Below are positions 1-9,642 of a stretch of 11,545 nucleotides of DNA, in pieces (within the stretch, counting starts at the first letter, position 1; the number at the start of each line of letters is the position of its first letter). The stretch is from Rhodospirillales bacterium (lineage in GTDB: Bacteria > Pseudomonadota > Alphaproteobacteria > Acetobacterales > Acetobacteraceae): positions 1 to 11,545 of the forward strand of contig JANXXW010000297.1 in assembly GCA_025350425.1 (NCBI GenBank). The letters run 5' to 3'. The notes beneath the pieces were generated by a model. That model saw only the letters and a program-made list of their open reading frames with translations. It was not told where the DNA came from and searched no databases. Made by a program: the position numbers and the translations under genes.

Positions 1-38
1 AAACGCTTGGCGCGTGCGGTCGTTTGCTGAGCCGCGCG

Positions 39-2564
<2,526 letters not shown>

Positions 2565-2695
2565 CGGTAATTCCTAACCGCCGCTTCGTCCGTCTGCCGC
2601 GTAAGGTTTCATGCGGGTCACCGTCGCCTTGGTCAACGGGTCCTCGGCTCAGCCCAGGGATACGGAATGGCGTGACGTGGCTTGGTCCTGCTCCT
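2565..2695. promoter_or_regulatory. Divergent leuS / FUSC intergenic region with a weak candidate leuS promoter
   Basis: This 131-base gap must hold the start signals of two divergent genes. On the minus strand, reading toward leuS, TTGACC (2631-2636) is followed after 17 bases by CATGAA (2608-2613), 44 bases before the leuS ATG. The -35 box fits the sigma-70 consensus well, but the -10 matches only three of six bases, so this is a weak candidate. I see no convincing plus-strand promoter for the FUSC gene and no T-box, riboswitch or attenuator structure in front of leuS. Confidence 0.25.
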
Positions 2696-4717
2696 ATGGT
2701 CGCGTCCATGTTGCACCTGCGAACAGGGTCCATCGCGCGAGCGATGGCGGAAGTGGGACCAGTCGTGCCGCTGGTCCAATCCTGGTTGTCGGCTTCCGAT
2801 CCGGGCCTGGTACGCCTGACGTTGGCAGCGCGCGGGACGCTCGCGGTGTTCCTGACGGCGATGGCGGCGATTCTGGCCGGGCGGCTGGCCAATGTGCCGT
2901 CGGTCGAATTCGCAAGCGGGGTGACCCTGAGCATGATGGGTCCGTTCCTCATGCGCGAACCCACATTGCGCCAGCGACGGCGGACGTTGGCCTTATTGAT
3001 GGTTCCGGCCGCCATCGCCACGATCGCCACCGCCTTGCTGCATGGGCGCGGTCCCGCCGGAGACGCCTGCTTTTTGGCGCTCGTCTTTGTCTGCTTCCTG
3101 TTCCATCCAAGGAGCCAGATCAACGTCGGGCTTGGGTTCGTCGCCGTCATCGTCACCTACATCGGACTGTTCCTGGAGCTTCCGCCCTCGACGCTGCCGA
3201 TGCAGCTATCCTCGATCGTCGTGGCGGCGCCTATTATCGCCTTCGCGTGCTTCGTAGCGGTCCCGATGAATCCGGCGGCGACGTTGCGGCGCACCATCGA
3301 GGCGGTGCAGTGGCGTGCCGCCGAAGTGCTGCGGAGCGCCCGCATCGGCAATGGCTCGTCGGTCAGGTTGTGGCAACGCGATCTTGCCCGGCTGAACGAG
3401 GCGGCGCTGGCGGCTGACGATCAGTTGGCACTGCTGTTGCCGAGCGGCCATCCCGCCATCCGTACTGGCCTGGTCGATCTGGAATTGGCGACGGCCCGGC
3501 TGATCGAACGGGTGGGCCAGGAAAAACCCGGACCGCGCCATGCCATGCGCCTGCTCCTGCACGAGCGCCGGATGCGCCGAGGCAAGCCTTATTCCATGCC
3601 GCGCGACTTGGTCGAACCGGGAAACTTCCGCGCGAGCCTGGTCGAGCTCGGCCACGCCGTACATGCCTTGGGGATCGCGGCGAGCGCGATGGGGCCCGCG
3701 TCCGAGGGCGTGGTCCCGCCGGGGCTGCCGCCTGGTCCGTTGGCATGGCGTCTCGCCACACGGGTCACCCTGGCAGCAGGGCTCGCGATGGCGGCCGGCA
3801 TGGCGCTGTCACCGCAGCGCTGGTTCTGGGCGGTGATGACGGTCTACGTCGTATTCCTCAACGCGCGGTCACGCGGCGACACGGTCTACCGGGGCTTTCA
3901 ACGGCTCGGTGGCACGTTGCTCGGGATTGCAGGCGGGCTTGTCCTGGCGTGGTTGCTGGCCGGTCACGAGAGCCTTCAGGTGGCAGCGCTGCTGCTGTCG
4001 ATTTTCGGCATGTTCTACGTGTTCATAGCCTCCTACACCGCCGGCATCTTCTGCGTGACGGTTATGCTCGGCCTGCTTTACGGGATGCTCGGCGCGCCAC
4101 TGGAAACCATCCTGTTGCTGCGGCTGGAGGAAACGGCAATCGGCGCCGCCGCCGCGATGTTCGTCGCGATGTTCGTGTTCCCGATCCGGACGCGCGATCA
4201 GGTAATCCGGTCCGGCCGCAACGTGCTGGAGGCCTTGGTCAAGGCGGTGTCAGCCAGCAAGCTGGAGCTGTCCGGTGCGGCCGACGCTTCACCGACCGCC
4301 GCGATGCGTCAGGTGGACCGACAGGTCGGCGACCTCCGCCTGGCGCTGGCGCCGCTGACGGCGGGACGCTTCAAGCGGCGGCACAGTTCGCTGGAACGGC
4401 CATTTCCGGCCTTGTTCGATTGCGTCCACACGGCGCGCGTGCTCGCGGCGGTAAGTCGCTCGCTGCCCGAAACGCCGGACGGACGGGAGTTGATCGCGCG
4501 AGTGGGGCGGGTAGAAGCACGGCTGGCCAACCTCGCGCAAATGATCCAATTCACGACCGAGGCGGTGCAAGCCGATCCACTGGCCTCCGAGGATATCCTC
4601 GCCGATGCGACATCCGGTCCCGTTCGGGCGGCCCTAAGTAGTTTGGAAAACGCGGTTGCGACCCTCGCGGAACGGCTGAAGATCGGCGAATTGGAGGGCT
4701 TTGCCCTGGACGCCTGA
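2696..4717 (+). CDS. FUSC-family inner-membrane protein (fusaric-acid-resistance/aromatic efflux type)
   Basis: From the ATG at 2696, 673 residues with the two-half architecture of FUSC/YccS/AaeB-like proteins. The first membrane block (about 41-195) has six hydrophobic stretches. A soluble, Arg-rich, helical linker (about 196-345) follows. The second membrane block (about 350-497) carries the family-like pattern RSRGDTVYRGFQRLGGTLLG (391-410) and RLEETAIGAAAAMFV (476-490). A cytoplasmic helical tail of about 175 residues ends the protein. Relatives include AaeB (hydroxybenzoate efflux) and fusaric acid exporters, but many members have no known substrate, so none is assigned. The start is uncertain: no good ribosome site precedes 2696, and in-frame ATGs at 2708 and 2744 would give 669 or 657 residues. 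It stands alone, divergent from leuS and convergent with the MBOAT gene, leaving seven bases between the two stop codons. Confidence 0.85.
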   Translation: MVASMLHLRTGSIARAMAEVGPVVPLVQSWLSASDPGLVRLTLAARGTLAVFLTAMAAILAGRLANVPSVEFASGVTLSMMGPFLMREPTLRQRRRTLALLMVPAAIATIATALLHGRGPAGDACFLALVFVCFLFHPRSQINVGLGFVAVIVTYIGLFLELPPSTLPMQLSSIVVAAPIIAFACFVAVPMNPAATLRRTIEAVQWRAAEVLRSARIGNGSSVRLWQRDLARLNEAALAADDQLALLLPSGHPAIRTGLVDLELATARLIERVGQEKPGPRHAMRLLLHERRMRRGKPYSMPRDLVEPGNFRASLVELGHAVHALGIAASAMGPASEGVVPPGLPPGPLAWRLATRVTLAAGLAMAAGMALSPQRWFWAVMTVYVVFLNARSRGDTVYRGFQRLGGTLLGIAGGLVLAWLLAGHESLQVAALLLSIFGMFYVFIASYTAGIFCVTVMLGLLYGMLGAPLETILLLRLEETAIGAAAAMFVAMFVFPIRTRDQVIRSGRNVLEALVKAVSASKLELSGAADASPTAAMRQVDRQVGDLRLALAPLTAGRFKRRHSSLERPFPALFDCVHTARVLAAVSRSLPETPDGRELIARVGRVEARLANLAQMIQFTTEAVQADPLASEDILADATSGPVRAALSSLENAVATLAERLKIGELEGFALDA

Positions 4718-4724
4718 CGCCAAC

Positions 4725-6197
4725 CTAAAAGGTCTTGTAGACGATATCCGGTGCGGGCGAGTCCAACAGGACGATGACTGCCACCGTCACCATCACCAGC
4801 GCCGTGTTCCACGCGGTGCGGACGTAACGGGACCGCACCACTGCGTCGTCGCCTACTTTCACTTTCAGTATCGCGTCGCGCAGGGCCTCCATGACGGCCA
4901 GCACAATGATGGAGCCGGCCAGGATGGCGAACCACACCAGCGCAATCGTTGCCGGACCAAGCGTGTGCGCGAATATGCCCATCTGGGTCCAGCCCGACCA
5001 GAACCAGAACAACGTGAAGGCGAACCAGGTGAAGTTCAGGCCGCGGCAACCGGCGCCATAGAGCGGGTTGGCGGCCAGCGCGCGGTACTGCTTGCGCCCC
5101 ATACGCTGCTGCATCACTACCTGGTATAGCTTGTTGATCGCCACGCCGCCTCCTGTCAGCAGCCCGAAGAACATGAACTCCGACGTCTGCCCATGCCACA
5201 GCCCGACCAGGAAGAAGGTCACGAAGAACGCGCCGACCGCCAGATAGGGCGCCAGCGCCGGGGCCGTTACCCGTGTCATCCCCGCCACCATCAGGGGATT
5301 ATAGACGTAGGTCTTCAGCCAGCCCGAAAGCGTCATGTGCCAACGCCCCCAGAAGGTGATGACGTTCTCCGAGGCGAACGGGCGGTCGAAGTTTTCCGGC
5401 AACACGATGCGAAAGAAGCGCGCGACGCCGATCACGACGTCGGTGTAGCCGGAAAAGTTGAAGTAAAGGTAAATTGGATAGATCGCCGCGATCCGGACGC
5501 CCGTCCATATCCGGTCGCCCTCGGTCTGCACCGCGCCGAGTGTGTCGATGGCGTCGTGTTGTGCCATCGAGAGTACCATGGAGACGATGGCCACCTTGAA
5601 GTAGCCGATCACAATGCGTTCGAGTGCCCCACCGGCCACGACGAGGTCGAGTGGAAGCCGCTCCGTCTCCATGCGGTGGTAATCCTGGTAGCGCTGGATC
5701 GGCCCCGAGGTCAGGCTGGTGAAGTTCAGCACGTAGTTCAGGTAGGACAGCGGCCCAACCGGCTTGTCGATCGCACCTTGGTGGCTGTCGATGATGAGGT
5801 GCAGCACGCGAAAAAACACGTAGGAGAGGCCCACGAGCACGTAGGGGAACGGCAGGTAGGTCGCGCTCGGGATGAAGCTGTATCGCTTGAGCCAGAAGAA
5901 CGCGACCAGGGTGAGAACGACAAGGCAGAGGTACAGGAGCGGCGCCGAGCCTCCTCGCGTCAATCGTTGGGCCACGAACCCGAGTGCCAGGAAGCCGATG
6001 AACGGCAGGAACGCGGCAATGTCGTGCGAGAAGCTGGCCAGGAAGACGACATTGACCGCGAGAAGGACAAGGCGGCGCCACCAGCTTGCGGCGCCGAGGT
6101 TGAACACCACGGCCGCGACCACGGCGAAACCCAGGAACGGGACCGAGGGGACAATTATGGGTTCATTCCCACGCGGGTCGGCTTCGTGCCCCGGCAT
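4725..6197 (-). CDS. MBOAT-family membrane O-acyltransferase (DltB/AlgI-like)
   Basis: Polytopic inner-membrane acyltransferase of 490 residues, proposed to take an acyl group from a cytoplasmic thioester carrier and pass it to the periplasmic side. Family hallmarks: YVLVGLSYVFFRVLHLIID (119-137), YFNFSGYTDVVIG (245-257), FWGRWHMTLSGWL (282-294) and the catalytic-histidine motif GLWHG (332-336, His335). The C-terminus ends in IVYKTF, matching the terminal Tyr-x-x-Phe pattern of DltX and of many bacterial MBOATs, which typically end like PFIYFQF. It is the last gene of the ACP-FkbH-SGNH-MBOAT operon and overlaps the SGNH gene by 43 bases when started at the 6197 ATG. That start adds about 13 polar residues before the usual family start (IIVPSVPFLGF) and lacks a clear ribosome site; a rare ATT/ATA start near 6158 is possible. 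No AlgF or AlgX partner is present, so alginate acetylation is unlikely. Family call is firm; substrate is inferred. Confidence 0.93.
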   Translation of the reverse strand: MPGHEADPRGNEPIIVPSVPFLGFAVVAAVVFNLGAASWWRRLVLLAVNVVFLASFSHDIAAFLPFIGFLALGFVAQRLTRGGSAPLLYLCLVVLTLVAFFWLKRYSFIPSATYLPFPYVLVGLSYVFFRVLHLIIDSHQGAIDKPVGPLSYLNYVLNFTSLTSGPIQRYQDYHRMETERLPLDLVVAGGALERIVIGYFKVAIVSMVLSMAQHDAIDTLGAVQTEGDRIWTGVRIAAIYPIYLYFNFSGYTDVVIGVARFFRIVLPENFDRPFASENVITFWGRWHMTLSGWLKTYVYNPLMVAGMTRVTAPALAPYLAVGAFFVTFFLVGLWHGQTSEFMFFGLLTGGGVAINKLYQVVMQQRMGRKQYRALAANPLYGAGCRGLNFTWFAFTLFWFWSGWTQMGIFAHTLGPATIALVWFAILAGSIIVLAVMEALRDAILKVKVGDDAVVRSRYVRTAWNTALVMVTVAVIVLLDSPAPDIVYKTF

Positions 6198-7291
6198 CCC
6201 GCGAACGGACCGTCCGGGTTGGCGGCCAGTTGCTCGGCGATATAAGACGCGGCAAGCGGTTGGCCCTGCCCGGACAGGTGTCCATCGACTTGATAGTATA
6301 ATCTCTCCGGCGTTTGCTGCATTCGCAGCGCCACCGAGGTATCCACGAACCCGACATCGTGACGCGCCGTGATCGCCCTCAAGGCCGCCGGTAACGCCGC
6401 CGGATCGACGCCGGGCGGCACGGGGCGTCCAGCCATCAGCGCGACCTGCGCCTCCTGAGGAACGAAGACCAGGGTGAAGGGGACACCGGCCTGATGGGCG
6501 GCGTCGGCGAGTTCGCCTATCAGCGCATCGAAGGTTTGCAGCCTCGCCTGCCAGTTTGGGCTGAACGGGGGGCGCAGGAAGTCCGCCTTGTCGCCGTAAC
6601 GGAGGTATAGTGGGATGTAGATCGATGGATTCTGGAACAGGAAATGCTGTGCCACGGTCACGGTACGACTGCTTTTGAGGGTCTCGAACACACGGTGCTG
6701 AAGGCTTTCAACCGCCGCTGCCGGAGGCTCCGCCGCCGGTTTTGCTTCAGGGAGCGGCACCGTGTCGCCCAGTTCCCCCTCAAGGTCGAACGGGGCCTGC
6801 ACCAGCACGACCGCATCGGGCCGAAGCTTCAGTGCCTCCTTCATTCGGGGAACCAGCAAATGGCCGGAATAGCCCATCGCCCCGAGGTTCTGCACCTCGA
6901 CCGGCGCACCGCACAGTTGAGTGAGGTCGGCGCCAAGCCGTGTCCCGATCGAGTTGGGATACTCGACCATGTAACCCTCGCTCAGGGATGCACCAATCAA
7001 CGCAACCCGGCGCGTGCCGGCGGGCACCCGGCCGCAGGGCGCTACAGAGCGATAACCGCATCCATTGTAATCGTTGGTTACCCACGGACCTTCGACCGTC
7101 TTCGTGGTGGATGCGCAGTTCGCCCGGTAGCGATAGCCGACTTGCGGATCGGTCATCCGGCAGGAGTTGAACGCCTGTTCCGGCCAGACGACGCGTGTGA
7201 CCACCTCGGAACCGGCCAGCAACAGCACGATTGTCGCCAAGCTGATAAGCGGCAGCAGCCAGAGATCGCGTCCGGGAAGTCCTGCGAACAT
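6155..7291 (-). CDS. Membrane-anchored periplasmic SGNH/GDSL-like acyltransferase partner (DltD/AlgJ-like)
   Basis: 378 residues with one N-terminal membrane segment (about 10-27) and no obvious cleavage site, so probably tethered with its body in the periplasm. The SGNH block I is VALIGASLSEG (96-106), giving Ser102 as likely nucleophile, although the usual GDS is GAS. The C-terminal Asp/His element is VDGHLS (335-340; Asp336, His338). The block III Asn of classical GDSL enzymes is not evident (VVLVQAPFDLEG, 161-172). Six cysteines follow the anchor (44, 59, 78, 86, 127, 366), compatible with disulfides. Family knowledge: MBOAT proteins are commonly paired with such a protein, which makes the final transfer to the polymer. 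It starts seven bases after the FkbH stop and overlaps the MBOAT gene. Overall sequence similarity to a named family is low, so the call rests on the motifs, topology and neighbours. Confidence 0.82.
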   Translation of the reverse strand: MFAGLPGRDLWLLPLISLATIVLLLAGSEVVTRVVWPEQAFNSCRMTDPQVGYRYRANCASTTKTVEGPWVTNDYNGCGYRSVAPCGRVPAGTRRVALIGASLSEGYMVEYPNSIGTRLGADLTQLCGAPVEVQNLGAMGYSGHLLVPRMKEALKLRPDAVVLVQAPFDLEGELGDTVPLPEAKPAAEPPAAAVESLQHRVFETLKSSRTVTVAQHFLFQNPSIYIPLYLRYGDKADFLRPPFSPNWQARLQTFDALIGELADAAHQAGVPFTLVFVPQEAQVALMAGRPVPPGVDPAALPAALRAITARHDVGFVDTSVALRMQQTPERLYYQVDGHLSGQGQPLAASYIAEQLAANPDGPFAGCRGTKPTRVGMNP

Positions 7292-7298
7292 CCGACGA

Positions 7299-9212
7299 TC
7301 AGGCGGCTAGTGCCGCTGCACCGGAGCGGACCACTCGCATCGGCACCTCGGCTATTTCTGTGGCAGCAGGCATGGACCAGGTCGTGCTGCCGTCCTGTTC
7401 GCCGACCTTGGCAAAGCCGAGCTTCTCGTAGTGATCTCGCACCAGCGCGTTCTTCTCTGTGGGGTTGTAACGCCCCAGCACCCGGCCGATACCGGCCTCG
7501 CGCGCTTGGCACAGGATTTCGCGCAACACCATCTGCTCGACCTTGCGGCCCAGCACGCGGCAGCTCATCAGCCAGGTGTCGATGACCCATTCATCGGCTG
7601 CATCTGGGCGGCAGATGACGACGCAGATCATTCCGTTGTTGCCAAAGCTGTCGATCAGGCGGACCTGCAGGGTGAAAACGCCTACGTCGGCCTCCGCCAA
7701 GCCAATTTCGGCCTCGCTGTAGCGGCGGGTGGTCAGGTTGAACTGGTTCGACTTGTTGATGAGTTGGCTGATCCGCGCCCTACCGATCCGGTCGAACGGC
7801 GCGAACTGGATTTCCATGTCGAGTGACGCGAGATATGCGTCGATATCTCCGGCCTGCCTCTGTAGAGCGACCCGCCGGGCGTTGGACTGATACATCTGGG
7901 CGCGCTGCCGATCTTCGTCCGAGAACCCAATGGATTCGAAATAGCCGGCAGCCGCCAGGGTGCGCGCGTACCATGCGGGGTCTTCCGGCAACTCGGGTAC
8001 CGCTACCGCCGGCAACATGCGGCGCACGAGGCCACGCTCGACCGGGTTGTCGTCGAGGAACACCATGGCATCCAGCCCGAGCGATAATTCCTCCGCGATC
8101 GCCTTGATGTTCGTGGCCTTGTCGTTCCAGTTAGCCTGGAACACCGCGAAATGCTCCTCTTTCAGTAGCATCTCCGGGTGGGCGCGGAACGGCTGGCGCG
8201 CAATTTCGTCGGTATTCTTGGACGACACGGCGAGCACCACGCCACGCTGTCGCAACGCGAGTGCCAGTTGCTGTACTGCCAGATGTGCCTCTCCGGTCGC
8301 GTCGCCCTGGGCGATCTTGATCCCTTCGAGCCCATCATCGCCGATCACCCCACCCCAGACGGTATTGTCGAGGTCCAGGATGAGGCATTTGCGGCTGCGC
8401 CCACGCAATGCCGCGATCAGCCGTGCCACATGGTCGGCGTAGATCGGCACGCATGAATCGTCGAACGACAGCTTGGCCATGTTCCACAGCGCGGGCGAGT
8501 GCCAGGCACCTAGGCCGACCGTCTCGGCCAGTGTGGCCACGTCAAGCATCAGATCCCCGGTACCTGCGATGCTGGCGCAGATAGCCCGGTTCAGCCCTTC
8601 GACAACCCGGCGTCCGGTGCCGGGCACGATGCGGTCCATGCTGCCGAACAATGTCTCCGGTGGTGGGGCGATGGTTTGCACAATACACGGCGCTCCGGAA
8701 TGGGTGCGGATCGCCTCTCGCATCCGGTTCAGCTCGCCGACCGCGCCCTCGATGTCGGCGCACTCGATATCCTGGTCGCCGGGCGTGAAGCGCAGCGGCA
8801 GGCCGCGATGGTCGATCGCCAGCAACACCGCATCCGGCTTGCCCGTGTTGATGCGGCCGTCGGGGTCGAAAGCCTCCTGCGTGGTTTGTCCGTAGTCGGC
8901 CTGGATGCACTCCAGCGCCAATCCGTGTCGCGCCGCGCTTGCAACCAGCGTCGGGACGAGCAGGTCGAGCGTGCCGTTGCCAACAAGGCCAAGCCGGAAC
9001 GGCTGTAACGGCGCCAGGGGGCGACCCTCCTTCAGCGCTCGCGCGATCGCACGGCCCAACCGGCTTAGCTGATCTCCGTCGAGCCCGTGGCTTGCCAACG
9101 CCCGTATAGCCGCGCCGGGCGCGGGATCGCTCGCCAGTGCCCTGCACGAGGCCGCGAAGTTGCCTGGCGTTCGGGGGAGCCAGGCGAGTTCCGTGTAAAG
9201 GGTCGCGCTCAC
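7299..9212 (-). CDS. FkbH-like HAD-IIIC protein (glyceryl-ACP forming)
   Basis: 637 residues from a GTG start. Established for the family (FkbH, OzmB): the enzyme binds 1,3-bisphosphoglycerate, dephosphorylates it and hands D-glyceryl to an acyl carrier protein. Domains seen: an N-terminal SGNH-like domain (about 70-270, with GLVGNGTLDLL at 75-85), then the HAD core with DLDNTVWGG (280-288), VSSKN (329-333) and VFLDDNPVER (384-393), and a C-terminal GNAT-like domain (about 470-610, with DSFGNNGMI at 521-529 and WLMSCRVLGRKVEQ at 547-560). The acyl-accepting Cys cannot be picked confidently among seven in the first 280 residues. The GTG at 9212 was chosen because the upstream part of the frame lies inside the ACP gene and because GTG shares GTGA with the ACP stop, a typical translational-coupling overlap. 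No methyltransferase or dehydrogenase needed for methoxymalonyl-ACP is nearby, so glyceryl itself is the expected product. Confidence 0.93.
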   Translation of the reverse strand: MSATLYTELAWLPRTPGNFAASCRALASDPAPGAAIRALASHGLDGDQLSRLGRAIARALKEGRPLAPLQPFRLGLVGNGTLDLLVPTLVASAARHGLALECIQADYGQTTQEAFDPDGRINTGKPDAVLLAIDHRGLPLRFTPGDQDIECADIEGAVGELNRMREAIRTHSGAPCIVQTIAPPPETLFGSMDRIVPGTGRRVVEGLNRAICASIAGTGDLMLDVATLAETVGLGAWHSPALWNMAKLSFDDSCVPIYADHVARLIAALRGRSRKCLILDLDNTVWGGVIGDDGLEGIKIAQGDATGEAHLAVQQLALALRQRGVVLAVSSKNTDEIARQPFRAHPEMLLKEEHFAVFQANWNDKATNIKAIAEELSLGLDAMVFLDDNPVERGLVRRMLPAVAVPELPEDPAWYARTLAAAGYFESIGFSDEDRQRAQMYQSNARRVALQRQAGDIDAYLASLDMEIQFAPFDRIGRARISQLINKSNQFNLTTRRYSEAEIGLAEADVGVFTLQVRLIDSFGNNGMICVVICRPDAADEWVIDTWLMSCRVLGRKVEQMVLREILCQAREAGIGRVLGRYNPTEKNALVRDHYEKLGFAKVGEQDGSTTWSMPAATEIAEVPMRVVRSGAAALAA

Positions 9213-9451
9213 ATGACTTCCGTTTTCACACGAATCAGCTCGGCAAACTCGCCGACATTCTTCAGTTCGGCCGTTTGCGACGCTGAAAACTTGACCTTGA
9301 AGGCCTTCTGCACCGCGAGTACGAGCCTGATGTGAGCCAGGCTGTCCCACTCCGGCACGTCGGCGGCAGTGAGGTTCGGTGTCACGACGATGGAGTCATC
9401 GTCAAAGACATCGTGAAAGATCGCGGTCAAGCGTGTGTAAAGATCATTCAT
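9209..9451 (-). CDS. Acyl carrier protein (stand-alone, FkbJ/DltC-like)
   Basis: Small acidic 80-residue carrier. The phosphopantetheine attachment motif is EWDSLAH (34-40) with Ser37, the WDSL form common in carriers working with FkbH proteins and in DltC. It is the first gene of the operon. The ATG at 9451 follows GAAGGG about ten bases upstream, an acceptable ribosome site. Its TGA overlaps the FkbH GTG by four bases (9209-9212), strongly tying the two products together. The gene is unlikely to be the housekeeping fatty-acid ACP, which normally sits beside fabG/fabF and carries a DSLD motif. It presumably needs a phosphopantetheinyl transferase encoded elsewhere. Confidence 0.93.
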   Translation of the reverse strand: MNDLYTRLTAIFHDVFDDDSIVVTPNLTAADVPEWDSLAHIRLVLAVQKAFKVKFSASQTAELKNVGEFAELIRVKTEVM

Positions 9452-9480
9452 ATTTGAGTTACCCTTCGCAGCCAGCGGGC

Positions 9481-9493
9481 CGATAGCCTATCG
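9481..9493. repeat. Perfect 6-1-6 palindrome upstream of the ACP gene
   Basis: CGATAG and CTATCG are separated by a single base, 30 bases before the ACP ATG. The one-base gap is too short for an RNA hairpin loop, so a dimeric DNA-binding protein site is the more natural reading. Chance occurrence of a 6-bp inverted repeat in a gap of this size is not negligible. Confidence 0.35.
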
Positions 9494-9525
9494 TGGGGAG
9501 AACTTTTAAATGAAATGACATATCC

Positions 9526-9597
9526 AAAGTTCCACAACGATCTTTTTGGCCATACCTGCGCTGCACTGCAGTCTTGTTTGCCGATCGCGGGAACTTT
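9526..9597. repeat. Outward-facing inverted repeat of GGAACTTT
   Basis: AAAGTTCC at 9526-9533 and GGAACTTT at 9590-9597 form an exact 8-bp inverted repeat with 56 bases between. Each copy reads GGAACTTT in the direction of the gene it precedes: minus strand toward the ACP gene, plus strand toward the VOC gene. GGAAC(TT) is the -35 consensus of many ECF/sigma-E-type promoters. However, I find no matching -10 (such as CGTT or TCNNA) at 15-17 bases on either side. A partial third copy, GAACTTTT, lies at 9500-9507 on the plus strand. Confidence 0.3.
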
Positions 9598-9621
9598 CCA
9601 GACGTGAACGGATTGTTGCCG

Positions 9622-9635
9622 TGACATGGATGTCA
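9622..9635. repeat. Perfect 6-2-6 palindrome just upstream of the VOC gene
   Basis: TGACAT-GG-ATGTCA ends seven bases before the ATG at 9643, where a bound protein would block transcription or translation initiation. The same half-site TGACAT occurs once more at 9516-9521. It is a plausible operator. The VOC gene has no clear ribosome site in this stretch. Confidence 0.35.
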
Positions 9636-9642
9636 AGACAGG

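Larger units (their letters stand above)
9452..9642. promoter_or_regulatory. Divergent control region between the ACP operon and the VOC gene
   Basis: This non-coding gap of 191 bases is visibly more AT-rich in its middle than the flanking genes. It contains two perfect short palindromes, one near each start codon, and a long-spaced inverted repeat of GGAACTTT; these are listed separately. The TGACAT half-site of the right palindrome also occurs at 9516-9521. I could not find a convincing sigma-70 -35/-10 pair for either gene, nor a sigma-54 site. Both transcripts almost certainly begin here because both adjacent genes point outward. Confidence 0.55.

Noticed and set aside
4718..4740. ACCT-AAA-AGGT inverted repeat between the FUSC and MBOAT stop codons as a terminator
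   Set aside because: A 4-bp stem without G+C-rich extension or U-tract, partly inside the MBOAT stop and last codons; not a credible intrinsic terminator.
4725..7291. MBOAT plus SGNH as alginate acetylation genes algI/algJ
   Set aside because: No algF, algX or other alginate genes are present, and the operon carries its own ACP and FkbH loader, which alginate acetylation does not use.
7299..9451. FkbH plus ACP as a methoxymalonyl-ACP polyketide extender pathway
   Set aside because: The acyl-ACP and hydroxyacyl-ACP dehydrogenases, the O-methyltransferase and any polyketide synthase are missing, while MBOAT and SGNH genes follow in the same operon.
9452..9642. Sigma-54 (-24/-12) or alphaproteobacterial EcfG (GGAAC-N16-17-GTT) promoter in the divergent region
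   Set aside because: No GG-N10-GC pair in context, and the GTT nearest each GGAAC is 20 or 25 bases away, outside the accepted spacing.
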